Below, in pieces: positions 9,347 through 20,289 of a stretch of DNA of 64,000 bases. Position 1 is the first letter of the stretch. The number at the start of each line of letters is the position of its first letter. The notes beneath the pieces are model-generated. The model was not told where the DNA came from, made no database searches, and saw only the letters and a list, made by a program, of their open reading frames with translations. The translations under genes and the position numbers were made by a program. The DNA is from Cryptomeria japonica (lineage: Eukaryota > Streptophyta > Pinopsida > Cupressales > Cupressaceae), in NCBI RefSeq assembly GCF_030272615.1, contig NC_081409.1, forward strand, positions 240,713,832 to 240,777,831. Direction: 5' to 3'.

Positions 9347-12300
9347 TGTAGTACCCCTTCCCTAATCAATTTTTAATCTCAGTTTAATCTTAGTTAGTTT
9401 ATAATATAATGATTATAGTCAGATGTGTTGATTTAGTGCATATCTGTTAATGTAGTTTTCGCACCAGTTGTATGCAAGTTGTTAGTGTTCCTATTTCGTG
9501 GTATTAATATCGGGCTAATGCTTTCATTAAGTTTATATATGTATGCATGTATGACTCTTGGTTGCAGGAGATTTCAAGTACAACACCGCATGAGTGCGAG
9601 GTTCGTCTTCACCTGGATTTGCAGGTTTGAGTGTACCTCTTTAATCCTTAGAGTTGGATTAGGTGGTTGTAAGACCCTAGTTGACCATATTTGTGCTCAA
9701 GTAAGCATCGTCAGTCGTCGTCGGTATTCCCTTTTTGTTTGGGTTTGCGAGTCGTCTGTCTGGTTGACCTTCTTAGTTTGCGTGTTTGGTGTGTATGGTT
9801 AAATTGATTAATTAGTCCTTAGTATTTAATTTGATTAAATATGTGTTTGTGCATTAAAGATTAATGGACTAAATTAAACAGGATTTCTTTATGTGATTTA
9901 TCGTTAATATGAATTGCTCGATTTAAATTGGGAGCAAGTTCAATTAAATGGTTAAATTTAAATATTAAATGTATTATGTTTATGCTGTCGAAAAAGAAAG
10001 ATTTATTTTGAAATAGAATTAATTTTATCTTCTTGGCATTTTGGTAATAGAAAGGTTAAAATTCAGTTTTTTGAAAAAAAAATCAATTTTGAATTGAAAA
10101 GCAATTTAATTTATTGATATAGTTGGAAAAGAATTATTTTTGAGAATTATTTTAAATAAAAATTTTAAATCCAAAAATGAGATTTTTGGTCAAACTTCTC
10201 CATATAACCTAGACTTTTGGAAAATATGGGGGATTGAATTTTTTTTGGGGAAAAATATTTTTGGAAAATATTTTGGAGGAAAATTTGGGGGTTTTGGAAG
10301 GAGGAGAAATTTCTTGAGCCTGCAGGTTGGGCTCCTCTCTAAATCTTTTCCAGGATTGCTATACGAGGTAAGATTCTGGTTTATATTTTTGGTTCCTTTG
10401 TTTATCACAAATTGTTTTGGATTTTGAAGAAATCTGTTTGGGAAAAATTGGAATAATCTCAACTATTTGGGGAATATGGAACAGTTGTAAATTTTATTTC
10501 CAATTCAAATCTTTCTTGTTTGTTTCCATCTCAAGTTTAGTTTTGGTAGCTCATGTTTCAAAATCAAAAATAAAATAAAATTGGGATTGGCTGTTTGCAA
10601 TGGAAATTGGTTTAAATTCCAAATTTATGCTTTCAAATTCAAACTTTAAATCAGATAATCTGCCTGGGTTTTGATAAAGGATGTTAATCCTTATTGTTTT
10701 GCTAATTTGGTGTTGTTTTGGAGAGTTTTTCCTTCCTAAATCTGGGCATTTGAAAATATTAGAAACCCATGCTTTTTGGTAATAAAATAAAATTAAAAAA
10801 AATAAAAATATTTAAAGCCTCTGTGAGACTGTGGGATTATTTTGTTGTGTGAAGTTTCTTTTTTTATTAACAGCAAAATTAAAAATAAAAATAAAAATAT
10901 TATAACATCCCACGTGGCTAGGCACAGCTGCTACCATGGCAGCGCTGCTATCCTTTGGTAGCAGTCCGCTACCATGGGCAGCGAGAGCTCCCAAGGGGGG
11001 GCCCACGTGGGGTTCCACGTGGGTACCCTCCCCTTTTACATGGTTTTTTTTTTATTAAAAGAAATAAAAACATTTTTTTAAATATTTTTTTTATTATAAA
11101 AAAAAATATATAATACTTTAATATTATTTAATGTTAATTTTTAATTAAGTTTTTAATGATGATTAATATTTTAATTAAGTTTTTATTTAGGATTAAATGT
11201 TCATTAAATAATAAATTATCATTAATTTGTTATTAATCAATTGTATGATGGAAAATATACATTTATTAATACTCAAATTCTATTTTTTTATTATTAATGA
11301 GTATTTTTCTAAATTAAATACTTGATTGTTAATATTGGGTTTTAATTATTAATTTGTTATATTTTATTAATCTTGGATTAATAAATATATACATTAATTA
11401 ATAGTTAATTTGGGTATTTGTCTTATTGAGGAAGAATAATATTTTAATTGGAAATTGTTCAAATAAAATATATTTATTAATTGACTATTTTTAAATAATA
11501 TTTTATTCAAGAACATATCATTTGAGTAATTGAGAAGTAAATGAAATATTTTATCATGGGAAATTTTTAATAATGTATCGTTTGGAATGTTGGCGAGTTA
11601 ATGGTATTCTCAATTTGTAAAATTAATGGTATAGTTATAATCTTCCTTTGTTTTGAGACATAGGCGAATGGACCATTGGAATTGTGGTATTGTACTCACC
11701 TGGTAACGATGATTTTTCTGTCAATGCAATTCGAAAACTTAGATCATTAGAAAACTTGATTGACTATTAATGTTCAAATCAATATGGGAAAATATTGTCT
11801 TTTCCAGTTATTGCCTTTGCGAGTTTAATTTCTGTATTCGCTTTTGCTTAAGTAATGGCAAGTCGTGCTTTGTTTGATTGGACCCGATCGTATGGTTGAT
11901 TTGGGTACCTGTTTTAGTCCTCTGTCCCGAGTTGACTGTTGTATTGTGGTGGTGTTGTAGTTGGTCATATCCTTTATGTGGGTGTCGAATGTTGATTCGT
12001 GGTTGACCATAGTTTGTCAGGTCTCTAGTTAGAGTATCGTCAGTAAGTGTACCACTTTTGAGTCGTGTTTGACCAAATGGTTGTTCCCTCCTTCTTGAAC
12101 TCCGTTCATCTGACCATGTGTATTCCTTGGTTTTTGAGTTCGTCCGAGTTTAGTCTAGTGTCGTATGGGAAAGTGGCTTTCGATTGGGGGCCGCACCCAA
12201 AGTGGCTGTTGGGTAACCCATCGAAAGTGAGTCTAATAAGTGATAACCTAACAGTAGATTAGAATGTTAATCTCTAAGTAAGATAAATGTGCCTCACACA

Positions 12301-13515
12301 TGGGACGAGTGCTAACATAGACTCGACATGCTGTGAGAAGGCCTGAAATGGCAAACCATCATCCTTGTCTTCACAAGAGGATGTGTGGGTCTACATGAGG
12401 CTTGGATGGGCCAGAGGTACGGATTAGGTTGCCAGGGTAACCCAGTGTATGGGGCCGGAACCTATGAAGACTTGCCATGGTAACCATACCAGGTTGTGTG
12501 ATGACACTTGTCCCTACGTTCGCTAGTGTGTTGTCATTTTGTCCTGTTAGGAGCATGTTTGTGGGTCATCCTATTGTCTATGCCCTTGTGAGTACTTGGT
12601 TTCATGTTAGACCTTGGGTGGTGATGACTCAGTTTTGTGGATGCTCCAATGGACCTTTTTATTAGCTTTGATTATGTTCAGCTGGATCCTTTTCTTTTTA
12701 GGGATCATTTATGTATTTATTGATCAATGCGGTCATTTGTATATTGATTATGTTTCGCCTTGATGGCCGGATTGTAAATGGTGTAACCTCATGTATTCTT
12801 AACTTTATTAATTATCAGAGGGGTCTTGCAGTTGAGCAGACCCGGAGATGTAGCCCTTTAGGGGTGAACTCCGAGATCATCTTGGTGTTATGTGATGCTT
12901 TTATTTCTTATATTTCATGTTTAGTGTTAGCATGTATGAATGCCATTTTGATCGAATGCATAAGTGGTTTAGATGAGATTTATCATAGATGCATGTATGC
13001 AATCGTCTTTTAAAATGCAGTAAATTGGATCGTGAAAGAATGTAACTTAGAGTAATGGAATATATTCAGTTGTTGTTAAGGAAATTAAGTATGCATGAAA
13101 AGATCTCATATGTTTATGATGAAATTCTAGTGTGTTAGAATATTAGATGCATGGCTTATATTTCAATGAAAAGTATGAATGATGGGTATGAATAAATCTT
13201 AATGGATGAACCTTATCTTGTGAATTATATTTCCATCTTTTGAAAGAAATTATCCTTGGTTAAGAATTATCTCGTTGTTAAGATAATCAGCTTATTGGAT
13301 TAATTGTGTGAGTTAAGTGAATTGTGATATTTAAGTTATCTTGTTGGTAAACTCTTTAGGTGTTAGTTGATGTCTTCCACTGTGTAATCTCCTCTTGATA
13401 TCTTTTTGTATCTTAATGATGTGTTTAACTTTAAAAAAATAAAAAATAAAAAATATTGCACTCTATTCTTGTGTTATGGCTTAATCCCTTCGGGGTTTCC
13501 TGGCGGGGCATTACA
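9347..13515 (-). mobile_element. Long solo LTR-like unit, family L copy 1
   Basis: The unit begins TGTAGTACCCC and ends GGGGCATTACA on the plus strand, so it has short inverted TG...CA ends. It is flanked by ATACT at 9342-9346 and 13516-13520. It matches copy 2 (49676-54341) in reverse orientation. The shared blocks include the 3' end around GCGGTGTTGTAC, GGGTAACCCAGTG near 12437, and a block around CAGACCCGGAGATGTAGCCC near 12838. No copy of its own end occurs inside, so it is not a two-LTR element. It most likely arose by recombination between LTRs of a full element. Long LTRs starting TGTAA with a C-rich run occur in some Ty3/Gypsy lineages, but the lineage is not shown here. It interrupts the Copia element just after the gag zinc knuckle. 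Confidence 0.85.
10905..11035. other. GC-rich hairpin island of family L copy 1
   Basis: This GC-rich patch is surrounded by A/T tracts. It contains a GGTAGC/GCTACC stem (10957-10962 with 10968-10973), CTGCTACCATGGCAG, and three CACGTG G-boxes at 10911, 11004 and 11016. It lies about 1.6 kb from the unit's left end, in the same place as the islands of copies 2, 3 and 4. Confidence 0.75.
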
Positions 13516-13520
13516 ATACT

Positions 13521-14341
13521 TCATTTATGTTTGCATCTTCTTGCTCACCTTGGGTTTGACAGTCCCTTGCAAAATGACCAAGATTGTTGCATTGGAAGCA
13601 TCAGATGTGGGACAAATCTCTTGGTCTCTTTTTTGAGTGAAAAGTAGAAGAGTTGAAGTCTCTATTTCTATTGAAATCATTCTTCTTCTTCCAATGGTTG
13701 CCCTCCTTCTTAGTAAATAGAACATGTTGCTCATTATAAGGGTTCTTAATTTTTCCCTTTGCAGCCAGCCGAGATTCTTCTTGAATGCAATCTCCCATTA
13801 ACTGATCAAATTTAGGGAGTTCAACTCTAGCACTAATTCCTTGAACAAATGGTTCCCAAGAGGGAGGAAGGCCATTTAAGGCTGTCATAGATAAGTCATT
13901 GTCTTCAACATTCTTCCCAAGGGTGGCAAGCTGATCTCTTAGCTCAGAGATTCTCATGAAGTAATCAACAATCGGTTCTTCTGCCTATAATTTGATGCTA
14001 GAAAGTTGATTCCTTAGGGCAAGTATGAAGCTGGTATTATTGACTGCATACATCTTCTCCAATGTGGTGAACATTTCCCTAGTTGTTTTCTTCATGGAGA
14101 TAGATGACACCAATCAATTTTTGACTGAGTCTATTATAATCCTTTTAGCTTGGAAGTCCTTCTTCTTCCACTCTACTTTCTTAGTTTTGCCCTCAGGTTC
14201 CTTAGCATTCTTGCCAACATATTCAGCAAGATCATTCAATGCCATCATTACCCTGACCTTCCATGAGGCATAGTTCGTAGGACCTTCCAGTCTATCTTCA
14301 GCCTTGATGTATGAAGACATGAAGACTAAATCTTCAAACAA
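13521..14341 (-). pseudogene. Copia gag polyprotein, broken
   Basis: Read on the minus strand this is one continuous frame with the plant Copia gag pattern. It runs from SSYIKAEDRLEGPTNYASWK near the N-terminus through LDDLAEYV-like MALNDLAEYV, KRIIIDSVKN, MRISELRDQLATLG and LSMTALNGLPPSWEPF to EESRLAAKG. It ends with a CCHC zinc knuckle, CFQCNNLGHFARDC, encoded just before 13540. Three in-frame stops break it: TGA near 14114, TAG at 13985-13987, and TGA near 13601 directly before the knuckle. Gag forms the cytoplasmic particle that packages element RNA. The family-L insertion begins within 20 codons of the knuckle, so no pol follows. The start codon could be at 14341 or a few codons later. 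Confidence 0.88.
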
Positions 14342-14400
14342 TAGGTTAGACAGACAAGTACAAATCTGACCACAACCTTTACAACTTCTATGTACCTAGA

Positions 14401-14412
14401 GCTCTGATACCA
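14401..14412 (-). other. Primer-binding site, initiator tRNA-Met
   Basis: The minus strand reads TGGTATCAGAGC directly after the CA end of the 5' LTR. This is the classic plant Copia PBS complementary to the 3' end of initiator methionine tRNA. It fixes the element's orientation. Confidence 0.93.
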
Positions 14413-15207
14413 TGTTAATTTATTGATCAAATTTACAAGAATGAACAAAAAAATGATAATCCACAGTAACAGGAAACAACACACACAACTAGAAGTGTAC
14501 ACAACACAAGTCTACCCTGGGAAAACCTCCCTCTTGGAGGAAAAACCCAGCATTAAGTGTCTCTGATTTGATTGATGTACATCCAGTAACAATTACAACA
14601 TTATCTTGCCTTAGGGCATAAATATAAAGACTTAGCTGATAAGGAATGGTGAACTTGTTGTCTGAATCAAAACTCAACAGGTATATGATGATGCTCCAGT
14701 CTGAACCAGATTTGTAATCCCTTCACCAATAGTTGCAGACCTTCTAAGATATTCGCTGACCTTTAATGGTGATGCATTGACCTTCCAAGGTGTTTCGGTT
14801 GCCTTCAATGAGGATTTGCTAACCCCCAGAATGAGTGGGCAGATCTTGCAGAGCTAACTTCACATTGATGATGAAAACTGAGTGATGAATGCATACACAT
14901 GAATCTCTATTTATATTTGGCATGGAGACCAATTCAAGTCGACTTCACCTTAAGTTTTGTGCCAAGACTTAATTAAAATTATAGGGCTTACACGTTACCT
15001 TATGTCTTGCCCTATTTTGGTGTCCTAATAATGATTAAGTTATATTGCAAGGGGAGCACACCTATTTAGGGCCACACGTTACATGAAGGGGTGTGTCCCT
15101 ACATTTGGTGAGCTTAATGCATTTGGGCCCAACCCTATAAGGATTCAGATGTTGCCTTAAGGCAATTCGAATCCATTTGTTTTCCTAACCTAGTTACAAA
15201 ATCAACA
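14413..15207 (-). repeat. 5' LTR of the Copia element
   Basis: This 795-bp LTR begins TGTTAATTTATTG and ends ATCAACA. It is followed by the TSD copy TATAC at 15208-15212. Its element promoter should lie in this copy, reading leftward. TATAAATATAAAGAC-like sequence occurs in both LTRs on the plus strand, but I cannot fix a transcription start. Confidence 0.92.
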
Positions 15208-15229
15208 TATACATTGTGCCATGTTCTAC

Positions 15230-15800
15230 TATGATCTATGAATTCAATATTTGATATCTACCTCCCTTTCTTCTATTATGAACTAAAGATTGAAAGGCAT
15301 CTATCTTGGTTCCTTATGTGAAGAGATAAGGACTAAGTGGTATTATCTCAGTTCCTTCTTCAAAGAAGTAAGAATTGAAGGGTATCCATCCCACCACCTT
15401 CTACTAAATACTTAATATTGAGGGGCATTTATTCCTTCCATCACTTTAAGAGTCAAAGCTAAGGATTGAAGTGTGCAACATCTATATCACTCCTTTCCAC
15501 TATGAACTAAGGATTGAAGGGAATCTATCTTTACCTCTTTATGATAAGAGTTAAATATTGAGAGGAATTTATTCTACTTTTTTCTTCAAAGAGGTAATAA
15601 TTAAGGGGTATCTATCCCACCTTCTTCTACTACTTTACCTAATGACGTAGGGATATATGTCCAACCTTTAAGGTGTTCATTCCACTTCCATATACTAAGA
15701 GAAAAGTACTAAAGATCTCTTTTCCACTTTTTAGGTATCAATCTTACTTCCTTCTACTAAACGACAAAAATTAAGGGGTATCTATTCTACCTATTTTACT
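15230..15800. repeat. Degenerate ~60-65-bp tandem array
   Basis: Motifs such as AACTAAGGATTGAAGGG, followed by ATCTATC and then CCTTCTACTA or TTCCTTC, recur every 60-70 bp in strongly diverged form. The 35 bases left of the Copia insertion (7441-7475, with AGTCAAGGATTGAGGTG) match the same unit. The Copia element therefore landed inside this array. Confidence 0.65.
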
Positions 15801-18800
15801 TAGAGCAAGATTCCTACCCCAACCCTTATGATTCCCAACATTCCACTTAGCAAAACTTGACCCCTAGAAACTCTTTGAAAACTATTTAATTTTAACAATC
15901 TAGTTCAATTACCACCTAACATTTTGTCATTAAATTTATATTTGTCAATGTGAAATCTTTAAAATTAAATAATTTTTAACTATAGTCTTCTAGGTCTTCC
16001 TATGTATTTTCCTAAATAGCATTACAAAAATTCTATAATTACGAATCATAATATAAAATTTTATGAAAATAAAATATTGTACCCAAAATTATCATTTTGA
16101 GTAATCAACTCCTTCTTTGTCCCTTCTCTAGCATATACTTGTACCTTTCTACTCATGGATTCAAACCAAACATTTCATATATTCTCCTCTTCATTCATGT
16201 CAATTCTCTTGCTTCAAGGGATTTATTATGGGGTCTTAGTCCATAAAATATAACCATAAAAATATACAAAACATATAACTCAACACTTATGTGAGCAATT
16301 TTTGAAAGGGTGAAATAGGAAATAATAAAGTAAATTTGACAAAAAAACCAAATAACATAGCCCAAACAACTAAAAATGGGAATATAACATAGATAAGGGA
16401 GGTGTAGAAATCCATAGCGAGACATGTGCCAAATGCATTACCATACACAACCACTACCTGATAGCCTTAACATGACTTATCAACCTATTCTTTAAGATCT
16501 TCAAACAACACTCGATTTTTTGTTGTTTTATTCATTACATGAATATTTTTTTCACCTTTTAGATATGATAGTGAAAGAACTCAATACTTTCAACAACCAT
16601 ATATCTTGAGAAATGAGAAGGTGCTTCATAACTAGTGAAAAATCCTAGCAATGTTTTTTTGAGATTGATGAAATATAGTATTATTTTATTTAAACTTAAA
16701 GTACATGGTTTTCGTTTCCCCTATACCCATTTTCACACTCATTCTTGAGTTGAATGACATCAAGGAATGTGATTTCCTTCTACCATTTGTCCACCTTTTG
16801 ATATAATAGAAGACACTCTAAACATGTCCTAACATCCTATCAACACCCTATTCGAGAAATATAAGTTACACCTAGCTATGTGTATTCTTTTACATACTTT
16901 GATCCTTTACCTATACAAATTTTGTTCCCTGCCTCATATTCTTAGTCTCTATTTACTTATTTGGCCATTTATTTTTTCTAAAAATGATTTATATAATTCT
17001 TATTATTGACCTATTAGAATTTATGTGAGATTTCATTCTTGAGATTTTCATTCTCCTAGTTTGTGTTGTTGTTGGTATATCTAAAAATTAAGTCATTACC
17101 ATAACCAATTTTCTTTAATTCCATTCTTACTTGGACTTGCTATCAGTAGTTGCACATGGCTTAATTGTTTCTCTTGTGTTTATTTGGTGACTAGGCTAGA
17201 GTATTCTTTTTCATGCATCAACTACATGTGGTTGCATATGTATTTTATGATCCTTGATTAAATGGTAAAAGGTAAGGATAACTATATTGAGTCTTTTTTT
17301 TTTCTTTGTAGTGTTGATCATGTTTCAATTAATATGCATTGCCAAATTTTGATATAGTTTAATTATCAAGTGGATAAGCTAAATATATTGTGTGGCCTTC
17401 TTTTAAATGATTCACTTACTAAGTCAATCACAAAGTGCATGCATTCACAAGGTACTAACAAAAATCTCTAATTTCATTTCCACCCATTAAATATGTATTT
17501 TTTATACACACTTTGTAGATACTAGTATAATTAGAGTACCTCCATTTTTTACTAGATGTTCTATGCACCTAATTTTATGCTTAAATTTGTATATCCCTTT
17601 AATATTTCCACCTTATTAACAAAGATAAATGCCCGCATATAGATTTGACTCAGAACTATTTATGATTTTCAAAATCCACACTTCAAAGATTTCACACACA
17701 AAATATAGATGCGTTACAAAAAATATGTCATCACCTACAAAGCTTTGATATAGAAAAACTTACACATTACAATACCCAAAACATTGCAATGTGAACTTAA
17801 TGAAACAATGAATCTCTAGGTATATTGGATATCATAATTATATTATACTTATTGATCTAAATTATAATAGAAAGGCTTTAGAGATACATTTGATGATTAT
17901 TTTAGTAAGGACAGTTTATTTTAAGCTACCTAAGTAGGATTGTATTAAACTTGCACGATATTAGTGTAAAACTTGTTTCCTTGATTAACTACATTAGATT
18001 TTATAGTAATAAGACAATCTTCATATTATAGGGCTTTGATGCAATAGAAGACTATGGGTTAGAAAAAATAGCTTCATCATCCTAACAAGATAAACCATGG
18101 GGGACTCACTTAGTGAACCTAGGTTATATCACGCATGCTCATGGCATACTAAAGAATCCCCTTATTTTCAAAAAATATTACACTAAATTGCTTTTTTGTC
18201 ACCCCCTCCCAATACACAACCTAAATTAAAATCCCCCCTAATTTCACCAAATATTGTATTTTTCATACCTCAAATTAAAAACCCCACTATTTTCATTAAT
18301 AGGCAATATATTGTACCCTCATTTTTGGGATATTAAACCCACCAATATGAATGCACACAATATAATATTGCCTAGCCACTGAACCCCCCATGAGATAAAC
18401 ATAATGAATTACAATATAGATCTAATTACCATGTATGTAGGATATAGATCTAACTACCATGTATGTAGGAGATAATAATGGGCCTAGCAATAAAGTAATA
18501 ACTAGTGGTAAAGCTACTTCTAGAGTTAATGTTGTATTTTAATAATTATTCGTTTAGTAGAAATAGAAGTTGCTAAGTTAAAAGAAAATATTTTGATGTT
18601 TTAGATTTAGAATAGATTTTAAGAAACTTCTCAAATTTTAAACATAATAAAATTTTAGTAAATTACATTAGTGAAAGGGTTCAAGAGCCTCTATATTTGA
18701 AAATCGACTTAGAAGGCACTAAAATAGATTCAGATGATAGAAAAGAAATAGAGATATAATTATAAATTATTTTTCAAAAATATAATAAGAAAAATTCAAA

Positions 18801-19011
18801 TTTGATGAAGAGATTAAGTCACTACAAAGACTAGCATGGATCAAGTAGTTTCAACTAGTAGAATGTTGCAATATCATCCAACATCTATCCTTTGGGATGA
18901 AAAGGCCAAGAATCACAAAAAATCATTAAATATTTGGTTCATTTTAGGAACCTAACTACAAATGAAATGGGAGAAGAAACATGAAATATATCTATTTAAA
19001 AATAGTTCCAA
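15801..19011. other. AT-rich intergenic DNA, no gene seen
   Basis: No protein domain, RNA gene or transposon end is recognised. The only ORF above 60 codons (76 codons near 16195-16425, minus) shows no family resemblance. A small tandem repeat is noted separately. Confidence 0.55.
18414..18469. repeat. 28-bp tandem duplication
   Basis: Two adjacent copies of a 28-bp unit (18414-18441 and 18442-18469) start ATATAGATCTAA and end CATGTATGTAGG. They differ by a single T/C. Confidence 0.93.
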
Positions 19012-20275
19012 TGTTGGCATTTGATCATTTGTACTATACTGGTAATGTATGTTTGCTTGATGCAACCGACATATGTCTGTTGTGCACAGTGATTAAATTT
19101 ATGTATGATGACTATTTTGTATGTTGTAATTGATTGGCAACTATGTTTCTTTAAGTCATCTAAGTACTACAGTTCAATTGGCTAGACTTATCCGGTAAAG
19201 CAGAAACAATTTTTATCAGAACCGGTAATTAGGACTTCAACCGGTAAATGATAAACAATGTTATATTTCAACAACCAGTACATGAAAATCATGAAGATTG
19301 AGATGATGTGGTTATGCAGTAGCATTGAAGACTATCGGATGAAGATATGTTTGTGATCGCAAGTGTTGAATTGATCAAGTGAACAAATTTGTTTGACAGA
19401 ACAAATTAGTTGATGGAGACTTAACCGGTAGTGATGGAAATCACTCAGATTGGTAAAATGACACATAATTGGATTTGTTATGTCAAAGGCCAACATAACT
19501 AAAGCATGCAATGCAAGATTGTCTAGATGCATTGAACATAAGAAATTGTAATAAGGTTCTAAGCCGACCTTATGATAATTTTAATTGTGTGATGAAGTAT
19601 GAAAAGATATTTATACATGAGCTTGATAGCATGATATGAGATGAGTGAATTATGTATTTCTGATAGTGCGAAGATCAAAGAAGTTGTGTGATGAAGTCTT
19701 TGTAATGTTGTAATGTTTTGAAGTGGATCTTATCAGACATAGAAGGTGTTATACTGAGATCATTTGTACTTGTTGACTTCCTAACAGTTGCAACAAGAAA
19801 ATCCTTTTACAAGGTCACTCCTAATAGGGTGCAGCCAGATCCTAATAGTTTAGATCATTAAATCCTCTTACCAGGTGACACATTAATTTATGTTTGCAAA
19901 TCCGAGTAACTTGGGTAGCTCCTAGCAGGGCTGGTCCTCACAGGCCTTATTTTATAGCTCTTAACCGGGCTTAGACACTTTTAACAGGGTGTGCCCCTAA
20001 CCAGGTGTTGTAGACCTTAATTGGTCAAATCTCTATACTGTAGATACTGGATCTTGTGGGCACTAACTCCCACCGTGGTTTTTCCCATTTGGGTTTTCCA
20101 CGTATAAACTCTTGTGTCATGTTGTTTATGCTTTGTGTGGTGATTGCATATTTGGTGTTATTTCTTTCATGCCTATTGAGTTTTACATTGGTGAAATTGA
20201 TATTCAGATTTCTATTGTTTTTACTATCACTGATTCACCCCCTGCCCCCCTTAGTGCCTTATAAGTTCATCATCT
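19012..20275 (+). mobile_element. LTR-like retroelement fragment, family P copy 1
   Basis: It begins TGTTGGCATTTGATC. It is the counterpart, in the opposite orientation, of 41320-42816. Both share GTCATCTAAG, scattered ACCGGTAA motifs and a run of short blocks of the type CCTAATAGGGTG or CCAGGTGAC. Both also share ACTCCCACCGTGGTTTTTCCC near 20066 and a C-rich right border (TTCACCCCCTGCCCCCC). No coding domain and no TSD were found, so it is probably a decayed solo LTR. The C-rich border lies about 50 bp before the end of similarity. Confidence 0.65.
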
Positions 20276-20289
20276 AATTGGAAGGAGAT

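Larger units (their letters stand above)
7476..15207 (-). mobile_element. Ty1/Copia-type LTR retrotransposon, minus strand, with nested insertion
   Basis: Two similar LTRs (7476-8291 and 14413-15207) begin TGTTAATTT and end AAATCAACA on the plus strand. They are flanked by the same 5 bases, TATAC (7471-7475 and 15208-15212). Minus-strand reading gives 5' LTR, PBS at 14401-14412, gag, then a polypurine tract at 8292 before the 3' LTR. A 4.17-kb foreign unit (9347-13515) sits inside. Without it the internal region is only about 1.95 kb, with gag and a zinc knuckle but no protease, integrase, reverse transcriptase or RNase H. The element is therefore deleted or non-autonomous. Visible divergence between the LTRs, including a short indel near 7859/14798, implies an old insertion. 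Confidence 0.92.

Noticed and set aside
9479-12665. Several 60-107-codon ORFs on both strands
   Set aside because: They lie in family L copy 1, are not kept in the aligned regions of copies 2-4, and show no domain.
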